A stretch of 23,044 nucleotides of DNA from the NCBI GenBank assembly GCA_036005525.1, contig DASYQM010000008.1:1-23044 (forward strand), written 5' to 3'. A program made the translations under genes and the position numbers. The notes under the pieces are model-generated. The model worked only from the letters and a program-made list of their open reading frames with translations, was not told where the DNA came from and ran no database searches. Shown here piece by piece: positions 15,893 to 22,555 of the stretch; position 1 is the first letter of the stretch, and the number at the start of each line of letters is the position of its first letter. Source of the stretch: UBA9676 sp036005525. GTDB taxonomy: Bacteria > Actinomycetota > Actinomycetes > Streptosporangiales > Streptosporangiaceae.

Positions 15893-16426
15893 TCAGACTT
15901 CGAAGAAGACGGTCTCCTGCGGGCCCTGCAGCCGGATGTCGAACCGGAACTCGCCCGGCGGGCCGGGCTGCGCCGCGGCGATCAGCGTGGCCCTGCGGCC
16001 GGGGTCCGCGATGGCCCGCAGCACAGGGTCGGCCAGGTTCGCCTCCCCCTCGTCGGGGAAGTAGATCCGGGTCACCACCCGGTCCAGCAGCCCCCGGGCG
16101 AACACCGACACATCCAGGTGCGGCGCTTCCTGGCCGCCACCGGCCGACGGCAGCCGGCCGGGACGCAGCGTCATGACACAATAGCGGCCCGCCGCGTCGG
16201 TCGGGCACCTGCCGAACCCGCGGAATCCCGCTGTCTCCCCCCTGCCGCGCTGGTCGTCGGGGTGCGTGAACCTGCCATCCGGGCCGGCCTGCCACGTCTC
16301 GACCAGCGCGTCGGTCACCTGCGCGCCTACCCCGTCCAGCACCCGCCCGCTGATCGTGATCGCGCCCGCCGGCCGCTGGTAGGCGGGCGGGTCGAGCGCG
16401 GCGCCGGGGAGCGGGCGGGCGGGCAT
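15893..16426 (-). pseudogene. pcaG: Protocatechuate 3,4-dioxygenase alpha subunit, N-terminally truncated and without its beta partner
   Basis: 177 residues from ATG 16426. The core is clearly PcaG: ISGRVLDGVG, LVETWQAGPDGRFTHPDD, GFGRCPTDAAGRY, EAPHLDVSVFARGLLDRVVT, RIYFPDEGEANLADPVL and a normal end FDIRLQGPQETVFFEV. The N-terminal block of about 20 residues (typical TPSQTVGPFF) is absent and does not occur upstream in this frame. The alpha subunit has no iron ligands: the region holding the beta-subunit His-x-His reads PHLDV. Catalysis therefore needs PcaH, normally encoded next door, but pcaJ ends eight bases before this ATG. It may be expressed (GAGGAG overlaps the pcaJ stop), but alone it should be inactive. 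Confidence 0.75.
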
Positions 16427-16434
16427 GGAGCTCC

Positions 16435-17226
16435 TCAGGAAGCGGGGGTCATTGCTTGCAGGGCATGCAGCGCGGCGAGCTCTGGGCCGGTCGGCGCCGC
16501 CAGCGCGTGCAGGTCGGCCGAGACCGCCAGGTCCCAGCCGGTCCTGGACCTCACCTCCTCGGTGGTCACCCCCGGGTAGAGGCCGGTCATGGTCAGCTCG
16601 CGGGTGACCGGGTCCGGCTCGAGCACGCCGAGATCGGTGATGACCTTGCGCGGCCCAGCGCCGGTCAGCCCGAGCCGCTCCCGGTGCCCGGGCCCGTCCC
16701 CGTAGCCGACGGACGTGATGAAATCGACCCGTTCCACGAACGACCTGCGCGTCTGCCGCAGCACGATGATCACCTCCCGGCAGGATGCGGCGATCTCGGG
16801 GGCGCCGCCCGCGCCGGGCAGGCGCACCGTCGGGTCGGCGTACTGGGCGCCGATGACGGTGGTGTTGATGTTGCCGAACCGGTCGAGCTGGGCGGCGCCG
16901 AGGAAGCCGACGTCGATCCGGCCGGATTGCAGCCAGTAGTTGAAGATCTCCGGCACGCTCACCACAGCGTCCGCGGTCTCCGCGAGTACACCGTCGCCGA
17001 TCGACAGCGGCAGCCAGCCGGGCTTGGCGCCGATCGTGCCCGACTCGTAGATCAGCACCAGGTTTGGGGCATGGGTGGCCCGGGCGAGGTTCGCCGCCGC
17101 GCTGGGCAGGCCGATGCCCACGAAACAGGTCATGCCGTCGCGCAGGGTCCGGGCGGCACAGGCAGTCATGATCTCGTCGGAGGTGAACGTGCTGCCCTCG
17201 GTCACCGCGGTGTCGGACGCGCTCAT
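16435..17226 (-). CDS. pcaJ: 3-oxoadipate CoA-transferase, subunit B
   Basis: 263 residues from ATG 17226, overlapping the pcaI stop as ATGA. It is a family I CoA-transferase (glutaconate type) beta chain with FVGIGLPSAAANLARATHAP, NLVLIYESGTIGAKPGWLPL (its Glu is the CoA-carrying residue in the family) and SVPEIFNYWLQSGRIDVGFL. Together with PcaI it moves CoA from succinyl-CoA to beta-ketoadipate. The meta route ends in pyruvate and oxaloacetate and does not use it, so its continued use would come from the catechol branch or another 3-oxo acid. The sequence appears complete. The 3' end abuts the point where pcaH is missing. Confidence 0.82.
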   Translation of the reverse strand: MSASDTAVTEGSTFTSDEIMTACAARTLRDGMTCFVGIGLPSAAANLARATHAPNLVLIYESGTIGAKPGWLPLSIGDGVLAETADAVVSVPEIFNYWLQSGRIDVGFLGAAQLDRFGNINTTVIGAQYADPTVRLPGAGGAPEIAASCREVIIVLRQTRRSFVERVDFITSVGYGDGPGHRERLGLTGAGPRKVITDLGVLEPDPVTRELTMTGLYPGVTTEEVRSRTGWDLAVSADLHALAAPTGPELAALHALQAMTPAS

Positions 17227-18056
17227 GATCCCGATCCGTCCTTGAAGACGTCGGTTTCCAGCCACCGCCGGAAGGTCTCCCGCTCCCCGCTGATGGCGTC
17301 CCAGGCGACGTAGAAGTCGTTGTCGCGCTGGGAGTAGCCGAGCGCGTAGGAGGGATGCGCCCCGCCCGGCACCCGCGCGATGTAATCGATCGTCCAGCCC
17401 GGCAGCACGATCGCGCCCGGCTGCGGGCGCAGCTCGGGCACGATCTCCTCGACGGTGACCACTGCGCGCCGCGCGCTGAGCACCGCCTCCTTCTGCACTC
17501 CCGTGATGCCCCACAGCTGAACGTTGCCCGCCCGGTCGGCATGCTGTGCGTGGATCACCGCCACGTCGGGGTTGAGCGCCGCTACGGCTGTCAGCGTCTC
17601 CCCGGTGAACGGGCAGGTGATCGGCCGCACAGACGGCTGGCCGTCCAGCCCCGGCAGGCCCTCCAGGCCGGTGCCGCGGTATCCCCGCAGCACCGCGAAG
17701 GGCACCCCGGAGGCGCCGGCGACATACCGGTTGGCCATGCCCGCGTGGCTGTGTTCCTCCAGCTTGAGCGGCCCCGGCCAGCGGTTCTCCACAGCGTCGC
17801 GAAACCTGTGCAGCGACCCCACTCCGGGGTTCCCGCCCCATGAGAAGATCAGCTTGCTCGCGCACCCGGCCCCGATGAGCTGGTCATAGATCACGTCCGG
17901 GGTCATCCGGATCAAGGTGAGATCGCGACGCCGCTGCCTGATGACCTCGTGCCCGGCCGCGAACGGGATGAGGTGCGTGAAGCCCTCCATCGCCACCGCG
18001 TCGCCGTCACGGATGGCCGCGGCGACGGCGTCCGCAAGTGACACGATCTCCGCCAT
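17223..18056 (-). CDS. pcaI: 3-oxoadipate CoA-transferase, subunit A
   Basis: 277 residues from ATG 18056, with GGGGGAGG just upstream; the longer frame to 18143 lacks family sequence. Family I CoA-transferase alpha chain: SLADAVAAAIRDGDAVAMEG at the N-terminus, FSWGGNPGVGSLHRFRDAVE and EEHSHAGMANRYVAGASGVP in the middle, then NPDVAVIHAQHADRAGNVQL. It resembles glutaconate-type subunits more than the SCOT type, so a different 3-oxo acid or dicarboxylate substrate is possible. The pca context makes 3-oxoadipate the best guess. It is the first gene of the long pca/lig operon, 130 bases after pcaC. Confidence 0.8.
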   Translation of the reverse strand: MAEIVSLADAVAAAIRDGDAVAMEGFTHLIPFAAGHEVIRQRRRDLTLIRMTPDVIYDQLIGAGCASKLIFSWGGNPGVGSLHRFRDAVENRWPGPLKLEEHSHAGMANRYVAGASGVPFAVLRGYRGTGLEGLPGLDGQPSVRPITCPFTGETLTAVAALNPDVAVIHAQHADRAGNVQLWGITGVQKEAVLSARRAVVTVEEIVPELRPQPGAIVLPGWTIDYIARVPGGAHPSYALGYSQRDNDFYVAWDAISGERETFRRWLETDVFKDGSGS

Positions 18057-18186
18057 TCCCTCCCCCGCCCTCTCCCTTTCACTAAAGTCATTGCGACGAT
18101 CTGGTTTGGACGCAATCAGCACAATCGTGCGGGATACGGACACTGTATCGAGGGGATGCCGGGAACCGGTAGCTGGCCTGGCCCAC
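18057..18186 (-). promoter_or_regulatory. Probable promoter/operator region of the pcaIJ-lig operon
   Basis: This is the only sizeable gap within the catabolic region. It contains GATAC-N7-GTATC (18133-18149), a perfect 5-base-arm inverted repeat, and a possible minus-strand promoter TTGCGT-N17-CAATGA between it and pcaI. No terminator-like stem with a T run follows pcaC, so read-through from pcaBC is possible. The regulator is not encoded in the window. Position and symmetry are the only support. Confidence 0.4.
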
Positions 18187-18564
18187 TCATCCGGCTTCCG
18201 CCATTACCTGCTGGGCCACGGCAAACGCCCGGTTGACGGCCGGTATGCCCGCGTAAATGCCCACGTGAAGGAACACTTCGGCGATCTGGTCCGGGGTGAG
18301 CCCGTTGCGCAGGGCGGCCCGCACGTGCATGGCCAGTTCCGCTTCCTGCCGCAGCACGACCAGCGCGGTCAGCGTGAGCATGCTGCGCTCGGCGCGGGAC
18401 AGGCCGGGCCGGGACCAGACCTCACCCCACGCATACCGGGTGATGAAGTCCTGGAAGTCCCCGGTGAACGCGGTCGTCCCGGCGACGGCCCGGTCGACGT
18501 GGGCGTCGCCGAGCACCTCCCGGCGGACCGTCATCCCCTGCGCCGCGCGTGTCGCGTCGTCCAT
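18187..18564 (-). CDS. pcaC: 4-carboxymuconolactone decarboxylase
   Basis: 125 residues from ATG 18564, with GGAGG seven to eight bases upstream; the usual length for stand-alone PcaC. The sequence RREVLGDAHVDRAVAGTTAF, FITRYAWGEVWSRPGLSRAE, SMLTLTALVVLRQEAELAMH and the end EVFLHVGIYAGIPAVNRAF are characteristic of the AhpD-like CMD family. It decarboxylates gamma-carboxymuconolactone to the enol-lactone used by PcaD. Many actinobacteria carry a PcaC-PcaD fusion (PcaL); here the two are separate genes about 9 kb apart. It follows the broken pcaB by 43 bases, and without PcaB activity it has no obvious local substrate. Confidence 0.9.
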   Translation of the reverse strand: MDDATRAAQGMTVRREVLGDAHVDRAVAGTTAFTGDFQDFITRYAWGEVWSRPGLSRAERSMLTLTALVVLRQEAELAMHVRAALRNGLTPDQIAEVFLHVGIYAGIPAVNRAFAVAQQVMAEAG

Positions 18565-18607
18565 GCTGGCCTCCGGTGCCGGTGGCGGGTGCATCCGGGC
18601 AGGAACA

Positions 18608-19720
18608 CTACCCATCCCGCGGGCAGGCAAGCGCGGCCGCACGGTGCGCGGCCAGCGCGGCATCGGTGAACTCGCCGGCCGCTCCGAGGTAACTGGCGGG
18701 GTCAAGCGCGGCGTCGATCTGGGTGGCGGTGATGCCGGCCTGGTCAAGCCGCCGCCGCACGTCGGCGACGCCCAGCAGGGCCTCACGCAACGTCGTCTCG
18801 CCGGCGACCGCCCGGGCGCTGGCCTACGCGACCAGGTCGTGGGCGGCGACGGACCCGACGGCCGGGGCGAGCAGCCCGGCCACCCGCTCGGCGAGCGGAA
18901 GCCCGCGCGCGGAGTCGAGATTGGCCCTCATCCGCGCCGGGTCCACGCGCAGCCCGGCGAGCAGGTCCGCGAACGGCTCCCATTCGCTGTGCCAGGCCCC
19001 TGCCGCCCGCTGGTGCTCCTGCTCGGCGGCGGCGGCCAGGGTGGCGAGCAGTCCCGGCACCCGGCCTGTGCAGCCGAGGACGGCGATCGCGGCGACCGGG
19101 TTTTGCTTGTGCGGCATCGCCGACGAGCCTCCCCGCCGGGGGTCCTCTCCCCTCGCCCGTTTCGCTCGCTCCGCTCCCCTCGCCCGTTTCGCTCGCTGCG
19201 CTTCCCACGCCCCCTCGCGTACCTCGGCCACCTCGGGCTGCGCGAGCAGGGTCACGTCTCTGGCGATCTTGCCGAGCGCGGCGGCGGCGCAGGCGCACGA
19301 GGCGGCGACCTCCACAATCCGCAGCCGGTCGGTGTGCCAGGGCAGCACCGGCAGCGGCAAGCCAAGTTCCTCGGCGAGCAGCGCGGCGACCCGGGGGCCA
19401 TCGGCGCCCAGGGACGACAGGGTGCCCGCGGCGCCGCCGAATTGCACCGCAAGGCGCCCGGCACGCACCCGGTCCAGGTTCGCGCGCGCTTCGTCCAGGC
19501 CGGTCAGCCAGCCGACCGCGACCAGGCCGAAGGTCACGGGGACCGCCTGCTGCAGCAGGGTCCGGCCGATCATCACCGTGTCGCGGTGCGCCGCGGCGAG
19601 CCCGGCAGCGGCGTCCGCGGCCGCCGACGCATCCGCCGCGATCGCCGCCAGCCACGCCTGGTCCCCGGTGTCAATGTCGCCGCGGCCGAACACGCCGCTG
19701 AAGAGCCCCCGCTCAGCCAT
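18608..19720 (-). pseudogene. pcaB: 3-carboxy-cis,cis-muconate cycloisomerase, disrupted
   Basis: The reading frame from ATG 19720 is a fumarase-superfamily lyase of PcaB type: MIGRTLLQQAVPVTFG, LAVQFGGAAGTLSSLG, LPVLPWHTDR, RGGSSAMPHKQNPVA (catalytic loop) and WHSEWEPFADL. Three defects are visible. First, between GDQAWLAAI (about residue 29) and AAAHRDTVMIGRT about 85 residues are missing, including the conserved YVHxGxTSQDxxDT block. Second, a tandem 27-base repeat adds RAKRARG units just before the catalytic loop. Third, an in-frame TAG (18824-18826) ends translation at 298 residues, although the same frame continues for 71 codons with family-like sequence (TLREALLGVADVRRRLDQAG, LDPASYLG). 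About 370 codons remain against about 450 in the family. It is very probably inactive. Confidence 0.85.
19149..19202. repeat. Tandem 27-base repeat inside pcaB
   Basis: Two adjacent copies (19149-19175 and 19176-19202) of CCCCTCGCCCGTTTCGCTCG plus CTSCGCT differ at one base. On the minus strand they keep the frame open and encode two copies of a basic RAKRARG unit just upstream of the GSSxMPHKxNP loop. The GCGAGCGAAACGGGCGAGGGG style resembles simple repeats common between actinobacterial genes. It is inside a gene that is otherwise decaying. Confidence 0.8.
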
Positions 19721-19800
19721 GACCGGAGCCGGGCCAGTGACGGGCGGTGCGGCTTCCACCAGCGCTCACGCCTGCGTCCGCTCCGTCCGATCTTCGCACG

Positions 19801-20580
19801 TCACGGCCGGTACGCCGGTCCCGGCCTGGTGCTGGCCGCGCGCACAATCAGGCCGACCAGCAGCCCGAACACGAAGCCGAACACATGCGCGACGTAGGCC
19901 ACACCGCCAGGGCTGGCAGGGCCGATCGTGTAGGCCCACTGCAATACGAACCACAGCCCGAGCACCAGCCAGGCTGGGATACGCAGCGGTATGAAGAAGA
20001 GGAACGGGACCAGGCTCCAGACCCGCGCCCTGGGGTAGAGCACGATGTACGCCCCGAGCACGCCAGCGATCGCGCCGGACGCCCCGACCAGCGGCTGCAC
20101 CGAGCCCGAGTTCATGGCGGCGAAAGCGTAAGTGGCGACGTACCCGGACGCCAGGTAGAAGATCAGGTACAACACCCTGCCGAAGCGGTCTTCGATGTTG
20201 TTGCCGAAGATCAGCAGGAAGAGCATGTTGCCGAGCAGGTGCAGCCAGCCGGCGTGCACGAACATCGCGTAGAGCACCGACAGCGGCGGGATCTTGTGGT
20301 AGGACGGCCGGCCGATCAGGCAGGCCGGTCCCTGTGCGGTGCCCACCTCGCCGCCGGTCGGCACCTCCCGCAGCTGCCGGTCCGTGATCAGCTCGCGCGG
20401 GATCGCCCCGTACCGTTCGTAGAACGCCTGCTGCTGACAGACGGTGGCCGCCGAGGAGGCCGTGCCGGGCAGCCCGCCCGGCGTGAACAGCAGCAGCACC
20501 AGCACATTGGCTGCTATCAGCGCGTAGGTGACCCAGGGGGTCCGGCGGACCGGGTTGATGTCATGGACGGGGATCACCAT
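19801..20580 (-). CDS. Rhomboid-family intramembrane serine protease
   Basis: 259 residues with about six to seven membrane segments. Typical actinobacterial rhomboid features are the start VHDINPVRRTPWVTYALIAA, the long loop 1 with HAGWLHLLGNMLFLLIFGNN, the nucleophile GASGAIAG (Ser168) and the catalytic His232 in AHVFGFVFG. It cleaves membrane proteins within or near the bilayer; the substrate is unknown. The start may be ATG 20580 or the following GTG 20577; a TATCCT box (20587-20582) lies immediately upstream with no ribosome site. It ends 80 bases from pcaB and faces the same way, but shows no functional link to it. Confidence 0.9.
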   Translation of the reverse strand: MVIPVHDINPVRRTPWVTYALIAANVLVLLLFTPGGLPGTASSAATVCQQQAFYERYGAIPRELITDRQLREVPTGGEVGTAQGPACLIGRPSYHKIPPLSVLYAMFVHAGWLHLLGNMLFLLIFGNNIEDRFGRVLYLIFYLASGYVATYAFAAMNSGSVQPLVGASGAIAGVLGAYIVLYPRARVWSLVPFLFFIPLRIPAWLVLGLWFVLQWAYTIGPASPGGVAYVAHVFGFVFGLLVGLIVRAASTRPGPAYRP

Positions 20581-20691
20581 AAGGATATGGTGCCAGGCCG
20601 GGGGTGGTCACGGGCTACGAACAACCCCCGTTGCCGACCGGCCCGGAGCCGTGCGCGCGAAGGCCGGGCCGTGGAACCCGTGCGGACCGGC

Positions 20692-21054
20692 CTACTCCAG
20701 GCCCGGTGGCTTCGGAGCCGGTCCCCACGGCGGCCCGCCGGAGACCTTCGGCGGGGTGATCACGGGCACCGCCACGGTGGCATGCCTGGCCGCATAGCCG
20801 CCGTTGCTGGACCCGCCGAATGCGGGGGCCGGGGCCGGGGGCGCGAGGGTCCGTGGCCGCCTGACCGGCAGCGGCTGGGGGGCCGGGGCGCTCGGCGCCG
20901 ACGGGGGCGGCGCGGGCAGGTCGAGCACGGGCTCTTCCTGTGACTCCGCGAGCTCGGGTGGCATCCGGATCACCGCGTAGATGAACAGCACCAGCAGCAG
21001 GGCCAGGAAGAGCATGAGGAAGAAGATGCCCTCGTCAGTCATGGTTCCGCTCAT
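20692..21054 (-). CDS. Small proline-rich single-span membrane protein, unknown function
   Basis: 120 residues from ATG 21054 (ribosome site AGGGAG); a second ATG at 21042 is possible, and the longer frame upstream has no supporting signal. A strong hydrophobic segment FFLMLFLALLLVLFIYAVI (about residues 11-29) is followed by a Pro/Ala-rich tail with PAPPPSAPSAPAPQPLP and a C-terminal PPKVSGGPPWGPAPKPPGLE. The topology is probably N-out/C-in or the reverse; it cannot be told. I do not recognise the family. It is transcribed toward the rhomboid gene (111-base gap), making it at least a possible co-transcribed neighbour or rhomboid client. Confidence 0.6.
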   Translation of the reverse strand: MSGTMTDEGIFFLMLFLALLLVLFIYAVIRMPPELAESQEEPVLDLPAPPPSAPSAPAPQPLPVRRPRTLAPPAPAPAFGGSSNGGYAARHATVAVPVITPPKVSGGPPWGPAPKPPGLE

Positions 21055-21153
21055 GGCGCCGCTCCCTGTGTTGGCCGGACCAGGGTACTCATGTTTCGCG
21101 GTCTGCGACGTTCTTTGGGCCGCTGTTCGTGGATGAAATCGTTTGGGCGTTGC

Positions 21154-21159
21154 TAACGT
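21154..21159 (+). promoter_or_regulatory. Candidate -10 box of a leaderless gabT transcript
   Basis: TAACGT ends seven bases before ATG 21167; the intervening CGGGTCT is no ribosome site. It has the same geometry as the boxes before the E1 and ATPase genes. No clear -35 is visible. Confidence 0.4.
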
Positions 21160-21166
21160 CGGGTCT

Positions 21167-22525
21167 ATGACCACGCACTCGCCAGCCACCGGCGGCCCCG
21201 ATCTGCCCCAGCAACGCCGCCTCGTCACCGAGATTCCCGGGCCCGCCTCCCGCGAGCTGCTCGCACGGCGCGAGAGCGCGGTCGCCCGCGGCGTCAGCAA
21301 CATACTGCCCGTGTTCATCACCGCCGCCGGCGGCGGCGTGCTCGTGGACGCCGACGGTAACTCCCTCATCGACTTCGGGTCCGGCATCGCCGTGGTCTCG
21401 GTCGGCAACAGCGCGCCCCGGGTCGCCGAACGGGTCCGCGAGCAGGCGGCCAGGTTCACCCACACGTGCTTCATGGTCACGCCCTACGAGGGGTACGTCG
21501 CTGTGTGCGAGGAGCTTGCCCTGCGCACGCCGGGCGGCCACGAGAAGCGGTCGGCGCTGTTCAACTCGGGCGCCGAGGCGGTGGAGAACGCGGTCAAGAT
21601 CGCCCGGCACGCCACCGGCCGCCAGGCCATCATCACGTTCGACCATGCCTACCACGGGCGCACCAACCTCACCATGGCGCTGACCGCGAAGAACATGCCC
21701 TATAAGGACAAGTTCGGCCCGTTCGCCGGCGAGATCTACCGGATGCCGATGGCCTATCCCCTGCGCTGGCCCGGCGGCCCCGGCCAGTGCGCCAAGGAGG
21801 CCCTGGACGTCATTTCCACGCTGATCCATGCGCAGGTCGGCGAGGACAACGTGGCCGCGTTGATCATCGAGCCGATCCAGGGCGAGGGCGGCTTCGTGGT
21901 CCCGCCGGACGGCTTCCTGCCCGGCCTGGCTGACTTCTGCCGCCAGCACGGCATCCTGCTGATCGCCGATGAGATCCAGACCGGCTTCTGCCGGACCGGC
22001 GACTGGTTCGCCTGCGATCACGAGGGGGTCGTGCCGGACCTGATCACCACGGCCAAGGGGATCGCCGGCGGGATGCCGCTGGCCGGGGTCACCGGGCGGG
22101 CCGAGGTGATGGACTCGGTGCACCCGAGCGGCCTCGGCGGGACCTACGGCGGCAACCCGGTCGCCTGTGCGGGCGCGCTCGGCGCGATCGAGACGATGGC
22201 GGCCGAGGACCTGGCTGGGCGGGCCCGCCGGATCAGCGAGATCATGCTGCCCCGGCTGCGCAAGCTGGCCGACACCTACCCGATCGTCGCCGACGTCCGG
22301 GGACGGGGCGCGATGCTCGCGATCGAGCTCGCCCAGCCGGGCAGCCTGGAGCCGGACGCGGCCACCACCGGCAAGGTGGCCAAGGCCTGTCACGCCGCCG
22401 GGCTGGTCACGCTGACCTGCGGCACGTTTGGCAACGTGCTGCGGTTCCTGCCCCCGCTGGTGATCGGCGAGGACCTGCTCGAGGAGGGCCTGTCGATCCT
22501 GGAGGACGCGTTCGCCAGCGTGTGA
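21167..22525 (+). CDS. gabT: 4-aminobutyrate (class III) aminotransferase
   Basis: 452 residues from ATG 21167, about 25 longer than E. coli GabT through a longer N-terminus. Pyridoxal-phosphate class III motifs: NSGAEAVENAVKIARHATGR, TFDHAYHGRTNLTMALTAKN, IIEPIQGEGGFVVPPDGFLP, LIADEIQTGFCRTGDWFACD, and TTAKGIAGGMPLAGVTGRAE, in which Lys297 binds the cofactor. The GGTYGGNPVACAGALGAIE segment follows. It transfers the amino group of GABA (or a similar omega-amino acid such as 5-aminovalerate) to 2-oxoglutarate, giving succinate semialdehyde. The usual partner gabD is not within the window. Assignment to GabT rather than a close omega-transaminase is likely but not certain. Confidence 0.88.
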   Translation: MTTHSPATGGPDLPQQRRLVTEIPGPASRELLARRESAVARGVSNILPVFITAAGGGVLVDADGNSLIDFGSGIAVVSVGNSAPRVAERVREQAARFTHTCFMVTPYEGYVAVCEELALRTPGGHEKRSALFNSGAEAVENAVKIARHATGRQAIITFDHAYHGRTNLTMALTAKNMPYKDKFGPFAGEIYRMPMAYPLRWPGGPGQCAKEALDVISTLIHAQVGEDNVAALIIEPIQGEGGFVVPPDGFLPGLADFCRQHGILLIADEIQTGFCRTGDWFACDHEGVVPDLITTAKGIAGGMPLAGVTGRAEVMDSVHPSGLGGTYGGNPVACAGALGAIETMAAEDLAGRARRISEIMLPRLRKLADTYPIVADVRGRGAMLAIELAQPGSLEPDAATTGKVAKACHAAGLVTLTCGTFGNVLRFLPPLVIGEDLLEEGLSILEDAFASV

Positions 22526-22536
22526 CACGGCCAGGC

Positions 22537-22552
22537 GCCGGGCGGCCCCGGC
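22537..22552. terminator. Hairpin between convergent genes
   Basis: GCCGGG-CGGC-CCCGGC forms a six-pair GC stem with a four-base loop in the 30-base gap between gabT and the DUF4097-type gene. There is no T run, which is common for actinobacterial terminators. It could act in both directions. Confidence 0.4.
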
Positions 22553-22555
22553 TGC

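Noticed and set aside
15893..16426. The short PcaG as a self-sufficient intradiol dioxygenase (catechol type)
   Set aside because: The iron-binding Tyr and His-x-His pattern of catalytic intradiol subunits is absent (PHLDV in place of HIHF-like), and the N-terminal helices of catechol dioxygenases are missing.
15893..17542. Open frame running from within pcaI/pcaJ into pcaG, suggesting a long fused protein
   Set aside because: Only the last 177 residues are family-like. The upstream part is pcaIJ read in a wrong frame, and the ATG at 16426 has its own ribosome site.
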